A DNA stretch of 64,000 nucleotides from Mesobacillus subterraneus (GTDB taxonomy: Bacteria > Bacillota > Bacilli > Bacillales > Cytobacillaceae): positions 1-64,000 of the forward strand of contig NZ_RSFW01000018.1 in NCBI RefSeq assembly GCF_003937825.1, read 5' to 3'. The notes under the pieces are model-generated. The model was given only the letters and a program-made list of their open reading frames with translations, was not told the origin of the DNA and did not search any database. Position numbers and translations under genes: made by a program. Numbering within the stretch: position 1 is the first letter of the stretch; each line of letters begins with the position of its first letter. Below, piece by piece: positions 8,589 to 17,346 of the stretch.

Positions 8589-9641
8589 TTACTTTCCGTC
8601 TTTTTGGTGCAGCATTTTTTCAAGATGTTTTACGGTTGGTGTTAAATTCAGCAGAAAGTAAGACTCTCTAAGTCTCCTCGAGGGGGCACTAAACTTTAGA
8701 TAACCTGCTCCTCCCTGATGCAGCATACTGCCATGTGCTGCTTTTGATGTAAGATACGCAATCTTCAAGCGCAATTGGAGAAGTTCATGCCATTGTTCCA
8801 CTAAATTCAAACCAGCAGCCAGTTCGTATACATTTGTGCGGATTGATTCTAGTTCATTCTCTAGTTCCTCTGGCTGGATCGGCAGAAAATTATTGCAGCC
8901 TCCTTGCTTATTGCAAACCTGACGGATGGAGGCAACGGAAGACTCGGTGACACCCATTCCAAGCGGAATTTGATACAGGACAAAGGCTGGCCTTATGCTT
9001 TCAATAAATCGATCGACATCTTCAGATATGATCCACTTATCAGGAATGGTTACCTCATCGAATGTACACGAATAAGTGGCACTGCCGTTTACCCCTAAAT
9101 ACTCTAATTTTGCCTTTAAAGTAAGTCCTTCTGCATGACAAGGAACCACTGCCATAATACGCTGATTGGAGTTAACTTCCGCAATGATGCCAAACCAATG
9201 ATCCGTACCTAAATTTGATACAGAGGGCAATTGCCCTTTTACAATATATCCATCATTATTCTTAACAGCGTTTAAATGCAAAGTTTCTAAGCCAGCATAA
9301 TACTTCATAGGGTTTGAAAGCCCCGTTCCGCCAAGCAGGGTTCCATTCTCCAGCTGAGGTAATATTTCTCTTTTTAGATAGGCATTCTTGCTGTTGCGTA
9401 TATAAGTCAAAGAAGCAAGATGGCACCAAAGGTTAAATGCTGTTGTCATACAGACCTTTGCTATTTCTTCTACAACACGTACCTCTTTTGAGTAATCCAC
9501 CCCATTCTGGGAACTCAAGAAACCAGCTTTACCAATGCTTTTCAAAAAGTCCTCTGCATAATAGGCATCTGAATCAACTTTTCGCACAACCGGCTTCAGC
9601 TGTTTTTGGATCAACTCATCTAGAATCTTTATGTTTTCCAA
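8589..9641 (-). CDS. Acyl-CoA dehydrogenase-fold flavoprotein (DszC/SfnB-like)
   Basis: 350 residues with the acyl-CoA dehydrogenase fold: an N-terminal helical domain (VVEEIAKVCMTTAFNLWCH), a central beta domain (LGGTGLSNPMKYYAG, VKGQLPSVSNLGTDHWFG) and a C-terminal helical domain ending HQGGAGYLKFSAPSRRLRESYFLLNLTPTVKHL. It resembles the DszC/SfnB/SoxC branch, flavin-dependent enzymes of organosulfur breakdown, more than fatty-acid dehydrogenases; the catalytic Glu of true dehydrogenases is not obvious. TTG start after GGGGAGAGG. It sits between cystine and sulfonate-type importers, which supports a sulfur role. The reaction is inferred. Confidence 0.75.
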   Translation of the reverse strand: MENIKILDELIQKQLKPVVRKVDSDAYYAEDFLKSIGKAGFLSSQNGVDYSKEVRVVEEIAKVCMTTAFNLWCHLASLTYIRNSKNAYLKREILPQLENGTLLGGTGLSNPMKYYAGLETLHLNAVKNNDGYIVKGQLPSVSNLGTDHWFGIIAEVNSNQRIMAVVPCHAEGLTLKAKLEYLGVNGSATYSCTFDEVTIPDKWIISEDVDRFIESIRPAFVLYQIPLGMGVTESSVASIRQVCNKQGGCNNFLPIQPEELENELESIRTNVYELAAGLNLVEQWHELLQLRLKIAYLTSKAAHGSMLHQGGAGYLKFSAPSRRLRESYFLLNLTPTVKHLEKMLHQKDGK

Positions 9642-9670
9642 TGGTTACCTCTCCCCTTCACAGCCTTTTT

Positions 9671-9698
9671 AAAAAGAAAACCTCCGGCTAAGGAGGTT
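9671..9698 (-). terminator. Intrinsic terminator
   Basis: Minus-strand AACCTCC and GGAGGTT stem followed by TTTTCTTTTT, seven bases past the stop of the DUF4242 gene. Confidence 0.8.
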
Positions 9699-9704
9699 CC
9701 ACCA

Positions 9705-10232
9705 TTAAGATAATTCTGTAATTGTATCGATCGGTGCCTTAACAGCTTCGCGTGCTTTTTTTACTGTTGACTCGTCTGGAGAATCATAGAAGCAGAGGCA
9801 TTTGGTCATATCTTCACAGACATAGGTTCTTGAGAAAGTAACTTCAGGAACTTCTGCATAATGAACGGAGTTTTTTGTCTTCCTTTCAAGATAGGCTTCC
9901 ATTGTCAGGTTTTCCGGAAGGTTCCATTCCACAAGATAATTCACCTTGTCAGCCTGTTTTTTTACTTCCTCTAATTCAGTCCCAACAAGGCGAACCGGTT
10001 TGATTAGAGTCACAGGGACACCTAACACTCTTAAACTTTCATTTATGACATTCCGTTCTGCCGCTTCAAAAATAAAGAAAGCCCTTGAGAGATCCTTTGC
10101 CACTTGAACTTCAATTAAACTTGCACTTTGCTTTCCCAATTCTACACGAATTTCTTCAACCTTCTTTTCAAATGATTCTCTTCCATCTACAGTACCGTTA
10201 AAAATTGATTCCACTAAATATAAAGATGCCAT
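9705..10232 (-). CDS. Double DUF4242-domain protein
   Basis: 175 residues in two similar ferredoxin-like halves. The N-terminal half starts MASLYLVESIF; the C-terminal half runs VNYLVEWNLP to KAREAVKAPIDTITELS and contains TYVCEDMTKCLCFYDSPDE. DUF4242 proteins are small dimeric alpha-beta barrel proteins, one of which (SCO4226) binds nickel; a fused pair could form an intramolecular dimer. The start is set at the ATG after GGGAGG. It is divergent from an HxlR regulator with a shared palindrome, so HxlR control is likely. Molecular function is unknown. Confidence 0.75.
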   Translation of the reverse strand: MASLYLVESIFNGTVDGRESFEKKVEEIRVELGKQSASLIEVQVAKDLSRAFFIFEAAERNVINESLRVLGVPVTLIKPVRLVGTELEEVKKQADKVNYLVEWNLPENLTMEAYLERKTKNSVHYAEVPEVTFSRTYVCEDMTKCLCFYDSPDESTVKKAREAVKAPIDTITELS

Positions 10233-10301
10233 TTGTATTCCTCCCATTTATTAATAACCTATATGTTTACTCGGATATAACCTTTAACTTATTTTATAAC
10301 A

Positions 10302-10324
10302 CTAAGTTAATAAAAACAACTTAG
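10302..10324. promoter_or_regulatory. Palindrome in the HxlR/DUF4242 divergent promoter region
   Basis: CTAAGTT and AACTTAG are perfect 7-bp half-sites separated by nine bases, and the symmetry extends imperfectly outward (AAC...GTT). It lies between the divergent DUF4242 and HxlR genes, where an HxlR-family dimer would be expected to bind. The regulator identity is inferred. Confidence 0.55.
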
Positions 10325-10379
10325 TTGTTTAAAAAATTATGTTATGATTAAACTAATTTTTATCGGAGGTTTATAAAAG

Positions 10380-10832
10380 ATGCGCGAATCAAAATATGAT
10401 TTACCATGTAATATTGCTCAAACACTTAACATTATTGGAGATCGTTGGACCTTATTGGTTTTACATGAAATCTTGGCTGGAAGAACTACATTCAATGAAA
10501 TCAAAAAGGAACTAAACGGAATCTCATCAAATATTTTGTCTGACCGGTTAAAACATTTAGAGCAGACAGGCCTGGTGGCCTCTTCACTTTATTCAGAGCA
10601 TCCACCAAGGTATGAATATACACTTACAAATAGCGGCAAAGAACTGGAAGGCGTATTTAATGCCATCATTATATGGGGCAGGAACAACCTTGAAAAATGC
10701 TATAAAAAAATGATCCATACAGAGTGTAAGCACGAAGTGGAACTCGCCTACTATTGTCCGCACTGCAATAAAAATGTCGATGATTTGGAAGTTGTTGAAC
10801 TTGAAACAATCGATACTTCTTCCCTGAAGTAA
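10380..10832 (+). CDS. HxlR-family transcriptional regulator with C-terminal zinc-ribbon-like tail
   Basis: 150 residues. The winged helix-turn-helix (about 8-105) contains the family hallmarks CNIAQTLNIIGDRWTLLVLHEIL and ELNGISSNILSDRLKHLEQTGLV. Unusually for the family, a C-terminal extension carries CKHEVELAYYCPHC, three Cys and a His that could bind a metal. GGAGG precedes the ATG. It is divergent from the DUF4242 gene and convergent with the sulfonate-type permease; a terminator follows. It probably controls the adjacent sulfur genes, with an unknown effector. Confidence 0.88.
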   Translation: MRESKYDLPCNIAQTLNIIGDRWTLLVLHEILAGRTTFNEIKKELNGISSNILSDRLKHLEQTGLVASSLYSEHPPRYEYTLTNSGKELEGVFNAIIIWGRNNLEKCYKKMIHTECKHEVELAYYCPHCNKNVDDLEVVELETIDTSSLK

Positions 10833-10840
10833 GGTATACG

Positions 10841-10876
10841 GAGACAGAGAGCATTCATGCCCTCTGTCTCTTTTAA
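10841..10876 (+). terminator. Intrinsic terminator after hxlR-family gene
   Basis: GAGACAGAG and CTCTGTCTC form a 9-bp stem followed by TTTTAATT. The T tract is on the plus strand only. Confidence 0.8.
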
Positions 10877-11643
10877 TTATTCCTGATGCCCCATTGCCGG
10901 TTAATCCATGTCTCGAATAATCCAACCGCTTTATCAAGCAATAGCCCGGAAATACCAATAAACAATATGCCTGCCATAACCAAATCAAGCCTCATTGAGT
11001 TTCTTGCGTCGATGATTAAATATCCTAATCCTGACTGAGCACCAACCATCTCTCCAGCGACCAGGAAAATCCAAGCAGTCCCCACCGCAATATGAAGACC
11101 ATTTGCAATGTATGGAAAAGCGGCTGGAAAGATGATTTTCGTTAAAAGCTTAATGCCTTTTATCTCAAGATTATGGGCAACTTTCAAGTAACTTTGATCG
11201 ACCTTGCGTACAGCTGATACAGTTGACAGCAATACAGGGAAAAAAGCAGCGATAAATATGATCACAATTGCAGGTATATCACCGATTCCGAACCACAGAA
11301 CAATAAAAGGCGACCAGGCAATTGGCGAAACTGGCCTTATAACTTGAGCGACTGGATCCAGTACATTCCATAGTGAAGGCAGACGGCCAAATATCAGCCC
11401 CAGGATAATGGCTGCAACGACAGCAGATAAATACCCTGCTAGAAATCTGTACAGGCTAACTTGAAAATGGGTAAAGAGGGTTCCATCCTGGATTAGGGAA
11501 ACAATGCCTTCCCAGACCTTTAATGGTGGAGGGAAGAGCACAGTATCATACTTGCCAATGGTTATGACAGCTTGCCAAACAGTCAATAGAATGGCAAACC
11601 CTATAATTGCATTCATTACAGGTTTTAATTTCATTTTTTTCAC
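10873..11643 (-). CDS. SsuC/TauC-type ABC transporter permease
   Basis: 256 residues with six predicted membrane helices and the BPD_transp_1 EAA motif near HNLEIKGIKLLTKIIFPAAFPYI. It belongs to the nitrate/sulfonate/taurine permease family (WSPFIVLWFGIGDIPAIVIIF is typical). It overlaps the binding-protein gene by 4 bases and is the last gene of an ATPase-binding protein-permease operon. Substrate unknown; aliphatic sulfonates or a related sulfur compound are suggested by neighbours. Confidence 0.85.
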   Translation of the reverse strand: MKKMKLKPVMNAIIGFAILLTVWQAVITIGKYDTVLFPPPLKVWEGIVSLIQDGTLFTHFQVSLYRFLAGYLSAVVAAIILGLIFGRLPSLWNVLDPVAQVIRPVSPIAWSPFIVLWFGIGDIPAIVIIFIAAFFPVLLSTVSAVRKVDQSYLKVAHNLEIKGIKLLTKIIFPAAFPYIANGLHIAVGTAWIFLVAGEMVGAQSGLGYLIIDARNSMRLDLVMAGILFIGISGLLLDKAVGLFETWINRQWGIRNN

Positions 11644-12608
11644 TTCGCTTTATCAATTAAAGAATGATCAACAAACTCACTAAATGAAGGAGGATTTTCC
11701 ATTAAGCCCATTTCCTTGAGACTTTCCCTAAGCTCTTCAAATTCTTCTTCCTTGATTTTCAAATCATCATATGAAATCCATTGGAAAGAAAGGTCAAGTA
11801 CATTTTTTTCCACTTTCATGTACTTCGAAGACATTTCGTGTGTATGCTCGTCTTTTAACTCTGCCATTTCGCCAGCTTTTACATAATGATTAACAAACTC
11901 CTGAGCAATTTCACTTTCATTTTTGATGAAATCATTCCTTAGGACCAGTGTGCAGTCAATAGAGTCTTCCCATATTTCTTGATCCTGGTAAAGGACCTTT
12001 CCTTTTTCAATGGCTACGGAAATTGCCCCAAACGGCTCTGCCACCACATATCCTGCTATCCTGCCTTCTGATAACGCTGCTGGCATTTCTGCAGGTGGCA
12101 ATTCAATTACATTTACATCTTCATATTTAAGTCCATTTTGCTTAAGCATTTGATATAGAAGGATGTTATGAGTTGAAAATTTATGTGGGATGGCAAAGCT
12201 TTTCCCTTTCAGGTCAGCTACACTGTTCACATCATTGTTAGTAACAAATACATTTCCATCACGATGGCCCAGCGCCACAGCACTTAAATCAATTCCCTGT
12301 TCCTTTGCCTTCATTGCCAGCGTAACCAGGACAGAGGCCCCATCAATTCTTCCAGTATTCAGAGCATCCATCAATTCCGGCCAGGATCCGAACTTTACAA
12401 GTTCAAGATTAAAATTCTCGTATTCTTCCATTTCTCTTTCAATATAGAGCGGAACTGCATGTGTGATGGGGAGATAACCTATTTTCACTGTTCTTTTTTC
12501 TCCATCTCCAGATGTCTGATTGCTTGTTCCGGATCCGCAAGCCACGAGTGAGAGCGTAATCATCATCACCAGTATTTGCAGAATGAAGGATTTAAGGGAC
12601 TTTTTCAT
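11640..12608 (-). CDS. SsuA/NrtA-type substrate-binding lipoprotein
   Basis: 322 residues with a lipobox (LSLVACGSG, Cys about 24) and the NMT1/SsuA-like fold: VKIGYLPITHAVPLYI, GSWPELMDALNTGRIDG, GKSFAIPHKFSTHNILLYQML and YVVAEPFGA. Proteins of this group bind sulfonates, taurine, nitrate or pyrimidine precursors; the sequence does not decide among them. GGAGAATACAA precedes the ATG. Located between its ATPase and permease genes. Confidence 0.85.
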   Translation of the reverse strand: MKKSLKSFILQILVMMITLSLVACGSGTSNQTSGDGEKRTVKIGYLPITHAVPLYIEREMEEYENFNLELVKFGSWPELMDALNTGRIDGASVLVTLAMKAKEQGIDLSAVALGHRDGNVFVTNNDVNSVADLKGKSFAIPHKFSTHNILLYQMLKQNGLKYEDVNVIELPPAEMPAALSEGRIAGYVVAEPFGAISVAIEKGKVLYQDQEIWEDSIDCTLVLRNDFIKNESEIAQEFVNHYVKAGEMAELKDEHTHEMSSKYMKVEKNVLDLSFQWISYDDLKIKEEEFEELRESLKEMGLMENPPSFSEFVDHSLIDKAK

Positions 12609-12642
12609 TTGTATTCTCCTTGTCTATTAAGATTTAATTTCG

Positions 12643-13428
12643 TTAAATATGAAATTCTATTGGTGAATGCTCGCGATTAAAATGGAATTCCTCAAAAATC
12701 AGTTTACGGTAGTGCTGAAAATCACTATGGCTTCTATCCCGGGGTTTCGACAGTTGAATGTTAATTTCTTTGTGAATTCTGCCTGGGTTCGCATGCATAA
12801 TAAAAATTCTGTCCGACAAATAAATCGCTTCGTCAATATCATGAGTAACCAGTGCAATAGTCGTTTTTTCTTTGGCTTGTATCCGAAGAAGTTCATCTTG
12901 TAAATGATAGCGATTGAAGGTGTCCAGGGCAGCAAAAGGTTCATCCATGAGAATCATCTCTGGCTGCAGGGCGAGTGCCCTTGCGATGGCAACTCTCTGC
13001 TTCATCCCTCCAGAAACCTCGTGAGGAAACAACTCACCTTTCCCCTCTAAACCAACCACATTCAGATAATGAAGAGCTCGCTCCCTGCGTTCTTTAGCAG
13101 TGAGATCGCTTCCCTCCAGACCCAGTTCAACGTTTTTCAATGCAGATTTCCAAGGGAAAAGACCATAGTTTTGAAATAGCATTATACATTTTCGGGTTGG
13201 ACGGCTGACAATCTTCCCATCCAGTATCACCTGGCCTTCATCCGCCTTTTCAAAGCCTCCAATAATGTTCAACAAAGTGCTCTTACCACAGCCACTCTCT
13301 CCAAGAATAGAAATGGTTTCTCCCCGATTAATCTCTAAAGAAACCTCATTCAAAACTTGAGTGCTCGTTTTCTTGTTAGGAAAGCTTTTATTTACATTTT
13401 TGATTTTAATGATTGGGCTTTGACTCAC
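12643..13428 (-). CDS. SsuB/TauB-type ABC transporter ATPase
   Basis: 261 residues. Walker A LGESGCGKST, signature VSGGMKQRVA, Walker B MILMDEPFAALD, switch His in VTHDIDEAI. SsuB/TauB/NrtD subfamily. First gene of the operon; its promoter must lie in the 360-base spacer upstream, where I see neither an S-box nor a T-box. Confidence 0.88.
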   Translation of the reverse strand: MSQSPIIKIKNVNKSFPNKKTSTQVLNEVSLEINRGETISILGESGCGKSTLLNIIGGFEKADEGQVILDGKIVSRPTRKCIMLFQNYGLFPWKSALKNVELGLEGSDLTAKERRERALHYLNVVGLEGKGELFPHEVSGGMKQRVAIARALALQPEMILMDEPFAALDTFNRYHLQDELLRIQAKEKTTIALVTHDIDEAIYLSDRIFIMHANPGRIHKEINIQLSKPRDRSHSDFQHYRKLIFEEFHFNREHSPIEFHI

Positions 13429-13791
13429 CTTTAAATCCCCCCTCTACAGTTGCATTAAAAACATTATATTCATTAAACTTCATAATTCCTATAAAAATAG
13501 TATGAATTACCTTTAGGTTATTTTATTATACTTTGTTCAATTTTACAACTTCAAAATTCCATCAAATTCCGCAGTGTCATATCCACTTTTTCGGAATTAG
13601 AAAGAAACCAAACATGGTATGAGGCATTAAAAATATTTCGAAGTTATTTCTTTATACTTGGCAAGCTTGATAGCTTTATATTGTCCCTAATAGCAGCTGG
13701 GGTGAATAGAAATAGCGATTTCTCACTTTTTGAATATAATGGGGTATTGCAGCAGGTTCCTGAATGACAAAACCTAAAGGAGGTTCTAATA
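13429..13791. other. Intergenic spacer of about 360 bases
   Basis: AT-rich divergent region between the sulfonate-type operon and the repetitive protein gene. It must carry both promoters. No convincing riboswitch, palindrome or small gene was seen. Confidence 0.5.
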
Positions 13792-14178
13792 TTGGATCCA
13801 TCCGCAAACCGGAAAACAGGGGACGACGTGAGCAAGAACGAACGAATTTTAGAAATTGAAAAACAGATTGCAGCGACCCTTTGGGTTCAGGCTGTGGCTC
13901 AGATAACCGAAGCGATTCTTCTGGCAAAATTGTTGGATTTAAAAGGGGAGACGGAAGGGGAAAGAAAAATCCTGACTGGAGTCTGGGTTCAAACGATTGG
14001 GCAAACAATTGAAGTACTTGCAGTCACCAAAGAAATTTCCGCTGTTGATCCTGAAATCATAAGAGAAGCTCAGAAAATTATCGTAGCGGCCGATTTGCTG
14101 CAATCTGCCGGTGCAGCCATAGAGGCAGTTGGAGGGAAACAGGTCATAACCGAAGCTCCTGGAGGCTTCGTCCCATAA
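13792..14178 (+). CDS. Internally repetitive small protein, unknown
   Basis: 128 residues from a TTG start after AAAGGAGG. Three related segments recur: IAATLWVQAVAQITEAILLAK (about 30), LTGVWVQTIGQTIEVLAVTK (about 64) and IIVAADLLQSAGAAIEAVGG (about 99). Each is an amphipathic Ala/Ile-rich helix with a conserved Q-x-x-x-IE core. No signal peptide. Similar repetitive Bacillus proteins are classed as domains of unknown function (possibly DUF6944; from memory). Monocistronic. Confidence 0.65.
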   Translation: MDPSANRKTGDDVSKNERILEIEKQIAATLWVQAVAQITEAILLAKLLDLKGETEGERKILTGVWVQTIGQTIEVLAVTKEISAVDPEIIREAQKIIVAADLLQSAGAAIEAVGGKQVITEAPGGFVP

Positions 14179-14311
14179 TATTGTTATCGTGATCCTCAAA
14201 TCTGTTGTTAATAAACCATCATTTTCATATCCCCCTATGACCGAGAATGCCTCTGTCGAATTTCATTGCAGTTAAATGAAGTCTCGGTAAGAAGCACCGC
14301 CAGAAATTAAG

Positions 14312-14345
14312 CAAAAAGCTGCTGGACGATAACATCCAACAGCTT
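14312..14345 (-). terminator. Intrinsic terminator of the siderophore operon
   Basis: Minus-strand AAGCTGTTGGA and its near-perfect complement TCCAGCAGCTT form a long stem followed by a T run, 12 bases past the last permease gene. Confidence 0.85.
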
Positions 14346-14356
14346 CGAAGTCCTAT

Positions 14357-15364
14357 TCACTTTTTTAATAGCAGATAAACAAAATACGGTGCTCCGATTA
14401 AAGCAGTCATAATTCCCGCTGGGATTCCTTCTGGTTCCAGGAGATTGCGGCCGATGGTGTCTGCAAATAAAAGCAGCCAGCCTCCTGTTAGTGCTGCAAT
14501 GGGAAGGAATAATTGGTGTCTTGGCCCTATTAATGCTTTTGCCAAATGCGGCGCCATCAATCCGATAAAGGCAATTGCGCCGGTGATGGAAACCGCGGAT
14601 GCCGCTAATGCTACTGCTGTCAGAAGCAGGATCATCCTTTCTTTTTCAATCGAAACACCTACTCCTATAGCGATGGGATCATTTAAATTAAGCAGGTTTA
14701 ACTTATTCGCCTTGTATAAGGTGAACGGAATCAAGATGAGCACCCAGGGAAGCAGCGCCCAAATGAATGGCCAGTCTGTTCCCCAGATATTCCCCGCGAG
14801 CCACCTCGCGATAAAATCAACCTTCTGGCGTTCTGCTGCTGATATGATCACAATCATGGCACCCGACAGAGCCATCGAGAATCCAATCCCCACCAGTATC
14901 AACCTGACAGGCTGCAACCCGCTGCCCTTTTTATAGGAAAATAGATAAATAAGCAAAGCTGTGATCATGGCTCCGATAAATGCCACGGCTGGCAGCATAT
15001 ATGCAAAGGAAGCAGCATCGATGGGAAAGAATAAAAAGAAAACAGCGATCCCTACACCTGCTCCTGAGTTAATACCGATGATTCCGGGATCAGCCAGATC
15101 ATTTCTCGTCAGTCCCTGTAAAATCGAACCTGATATCGCCAGTGCCATTCCCGCAAGAAGCGTCACGATGATACGCGGCAATCGAATGGAGAACAATACA
15201 AATTCCTCTTTAAAGGTCCCCTGGCCGAGCATCGTCGGCAATATCCGATTATAGGAAACGGATGAATAACCCAATCCAAGGCTGACGCCAATGGTCATGA
15301 TAATGAAGATCAGCAACACACTAATGATCAGTCTTTGTTTTTTGATGAGAGATGGATGGATCAT
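14357..15364 (-). CDS. Siderophore ABC transporter permease (FecCD family)
   Basis: 335 residues, about nine or ten membrane helices. FecCD signatures are clear: AGMALAISGSILQGLTRNDLADPGIIGINSGAG near the N-terminus and ITGAIAFIGLMAPHLAKALIGPRHQLFLP near the C-terminus. It pairs with the 15361-16374 permease, overlapping it by 4 bases (ATGA), to form a heterodimeric channel. Last gene of the Fur-linked operon. Confidence 0.92.
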   Translation of the reverse strand: MIHPSLIKKQRLIISVLLIFIIMTIGVSLGLGYSSVSYNRILPTMLGQGTFKEEFVLFSIRLPRIIVTLLAGMALAISGSILQGLTRNDLADPGIIGINSGAGVGIAVFFLFFPIDAASFAYMLPAVAFIGAMITALLIYLFSYKKGSGLQPVRLILVGIGFSMALSGAMIVIISAAERQKVDFIARWLAGNIWGTDWPFIWALLPWVLILIPFTLYKANKLNLLNLNDPIAIGVGVSIEKERMILLLTAVALAASAVSITGAIAFIGLMAPHLAKALIGPRHQLFLPIAALTGGWLLLFADTIGRNLLEPEGIPAGIMTALIGAPYFVYLLLKK

Positions 15365-16374
15365 GAAAAGCTCCTCCCTCCTCTATTTACAATAAACAGG
15401 AAGAATGGCAACCCTAATAATGAGATAATGGCAAAAACCGGCGTTTCATAAGGCGCGTTAATCGTTCTTCCAATCGTATCAGCCACAAGCATGAAAGATG
15501 CCCCAATGATCCCCGACATGGGCAGGACGAAACGGTAATCTGTCCCAACAATCATTCTGACGATATGCGGGACCATTAAACCGATAAAGGCCATGTTTCC
15601 TACAAGCGCTACGGATGCACCTGCAAGCAGGACAATCACGACAAACAAGATGAATTTGATTTGGGCGGTTTTTTGGCCCAGGCCTACAGCTACTTCTTCA
15701 TTCAAGCTTAAAATGGTCAGCTGCCTTGATAAATAAAATGAAACAAGCATTCCGACCGTAATAAACGGAATGATGAATTTCAGCTGTGTCCAGGATGTGC
15801 CCATTAATCCACCAGCTGTCCACATCGATACATCCTTTGATATTTTAAAATAAAGGCCGATTCCTTCGGCAACGGCAAATAAAAAGGCAGAAACGGCGGC
15901 ACCGGCAAGGACAATCCTTAACGGAGAAAATCCACCCTTTTTCAATGCCCCAATGCCAAAGACAAGAATTACGCCAATGGCTGCACCTATGAAACATGCA
16001 ATGGTGATGGCGATATACCCAGCTCCTGGGAACAGTGCCATAGTTAGAGCCAAAGCGGCATTCGCTCCTGCAGTGAGGCCCAGCAGACCCGGGTCTGCCA
16101 GCGGGTTCCTGGTCAATCCCTGCATGATCGCTCCCGAGATCGAAAGGGCTGCACCGACAAAGATAGCAGCCACTTCTCTCGGGAGGCGGATTTCCCTGAT
16201 CATGGTGATTGTATCTGTTTTGACATTTGAAGTTAACGCCAGCCATATTTCTTTTATTGTTGTATCTGCCGCTCCAAATATCATCGACACTATAAAAGTG
16301 GCAATCAGCACGATCACCCCGGCGGTGAACTTACTGATCATCTTGAGCGGGCTGTTTTCGTTCGTCATAAGCAT
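15361..16374 (-). CDS. Siderophore ABC transporter permease (FecCD family)
   Basis: 337 residues with the FecCD motifs GAALSISGAIMQGLTRNPLADPGLLGL and LVGNMAFIGLMVPHIVRMIVG. The frame opens MLMTNEN; the second Met (16368) is an equally plausible start because neither has a strong ribosome site. A GC-poor hairpin in the gap upstream (16397-16418) separates it from the binding-protein gene. Together with the next gene it forms the translocation pore. Confidence 0.92.
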   Translation of the reverse strand: MLMTNENSPLKMISKFTAGVIVLIATFIVSMIFGAADTTIKEIWLALTSNVKTDTITMIREIRLPREVAAIFVGAALSISGAIMQGLTRNPLADPGLLGLTAGANAALALTMALFPGAGYIAITIACFIGAAIGVILVFGIGALKKGGFSPLRIVLAGAAVSAFLFAVAEGIGLYFKISKDVSMWTAGGLMGTSWTQLKFIIPFITVGMLVSFYLSRQLTILSLNEEVAVGLGQKTAQIKFILFVVIVLLAGASVALVGNMAFIGLMVPHIVRMIVGTDYRFVLPMSGIIGASFMLVADTIGRTINAPYETPVFAIISLLGLPFFLFIVNRGGRSFS

Positions 16375-16396
16375 CTCATCTTCCTGATAGCAAGAA

Positions 16397-16418
16397 GAGG
16401 AATTCCAAAGAATTCCTC
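16397..16418 (-). other. Intercistronic hairpin between binding protein and permease genes
   Basis: GAGGAATTC and GAATTCCTC form a perfect 9-bp stem with a 4-base loop. No long T tract follows. In solute-importer operons such hairpins commonly raise the binding-protein:permease ratio by stabilising the upstream mRNA or causing partial termination; that role is inferred here. Confidence 0.6.
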
Positions 16419-16428
16419 CCCGCCTATT

Positions 16429-17346
16429 TTATTGTCCTAAAAATGACTTTTTAAAGAATTCAAGCTGGTATTCCAGTGTAAGAGGGTCATTGAAGTAAAA
16501 TTCCTTCGCATTTGCTTCAAAAACCTGGTTGTTCTTTACAGCAGGGATGTTCTTGTATGTTTCTGTCTGTTGGAATGATGTATCTCCTTCTGCGTTTTTA
16601 CTGAAGATGACATAGTCACCGGCATATTCAGACAGAACTTCGGGAGAAATCGCATAGTAGCCTTGCTCAAGCGCCATTTGTTTAACTTTTTCAGGCATGT
16701 TCAGCTTCATTTCCTGGTAAAGGATTTCTGTTCCACGTGCCCAATTGTCTCCAAATACATAAAGCTCTTTGTCGAAGTTTTCAATGACGGACACCGTAGC
16801 ATCTTCGCCAATCTTCGCTTTGATTTCTTCACCGGCTGCTTTGGAATCTGCTTTGAAGCTGTCGATCCACTCCTGCGCTTCTTTTTCCTTATTCAAAAGC
16901 TTGCCGATTTCAAGGTGTTGATTCAGGTAATCCAGCTTACCGTAAGTAAACGTCACTGTCGGCGCGATTTCCTTTAGTTTATCCACATTTTTAATGGTTG
17001 AAAGTCCAATGATCAAATCTGGATCCAATTCGATGATTTTTTCAAGGTTTTCATCTGTTACTTCTTCTACGTCCTTCAACTTTTCGAAACGCGGGTTCAT
17101 TTTAGACCAGGAGTCCACTCCTACAATATTCACATCAAGCGCCATGACATTTCCCGCAAAACTGGAAAGGACAATGACTCTCTCAGGATTTGCCGGCACT
17201 TCTACATCACCATTTTCAGATTGATAGGTAATCGTTTCGGATTTATTTGCTTCCTTCTTCTCACTTGATTTCTCCGTTGTTTCTCCTCCACAAGCGCTAA
17301 GCAAGAGCACTAGCATAAGCAGGAATGGCATGATTAATTTCTTCAT
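16429..17346 (-). CDS. Siderophore-binding lipoprotein (FhuD/YfiY-like)
   Basis: 305 residues. Lipobox LLLSACGG, Cys at about 19, then a class III two-lobed binding protein joined by a long helix: PERVIVLSSFAGNVMALD, ENLEKIIELDPDLIIG and the C-terminal NDPLTLEYQLEFFKKSFLG. The pattern fits hydroxamate or mixed siderophores (YfiY/FeuA group); the exact ligand is not determinable. The start, AAGGAGAACAAGAAG-ATG, lies 50 bases inside the 3' end of the ATPase gene, an unusually long overlap in a different frame. Confidence 0.9.
   Translation of the reverse strand: MKKLIMPFLLMLVLLLSACGGETTEKSSEKKEANKSETITYQSENGDVEVPANPERVIVLSSFAGNVMALDVNIVGVDSWSKMNPRFEKLKDVEEVTDENLEKIIELDPDLIIGLSTIKNVDKLKEIAPTVTFTYGKLDYLNQHLEIGKLLNKEKEAQEWIDSFKADSKAAGEEIKAKIGEDATVSVIENFDKELYVFGDNWARGTEILYQEMKLNMPEKVKQMALEQGYYAISPEVLSEYAGDYVIFSKNAEGDTSFQQTETYKNIPAVKNNQVFEANAKEFYFNDPLTLEYQLEFFKKSFLGQ

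Noticed and set aside
13644-14199. Minus-strand frames opposite the repetitive protein gene
   Set aside because: Shadows of the plus-strand gene, which has a good AAAGGAGG site.
14239-14290. Possible structured RNA (ACCGAGA...TCTCGGT)
   Set aside because: A single long-range stem without other conserved elements; not enough to call a riboswitch.
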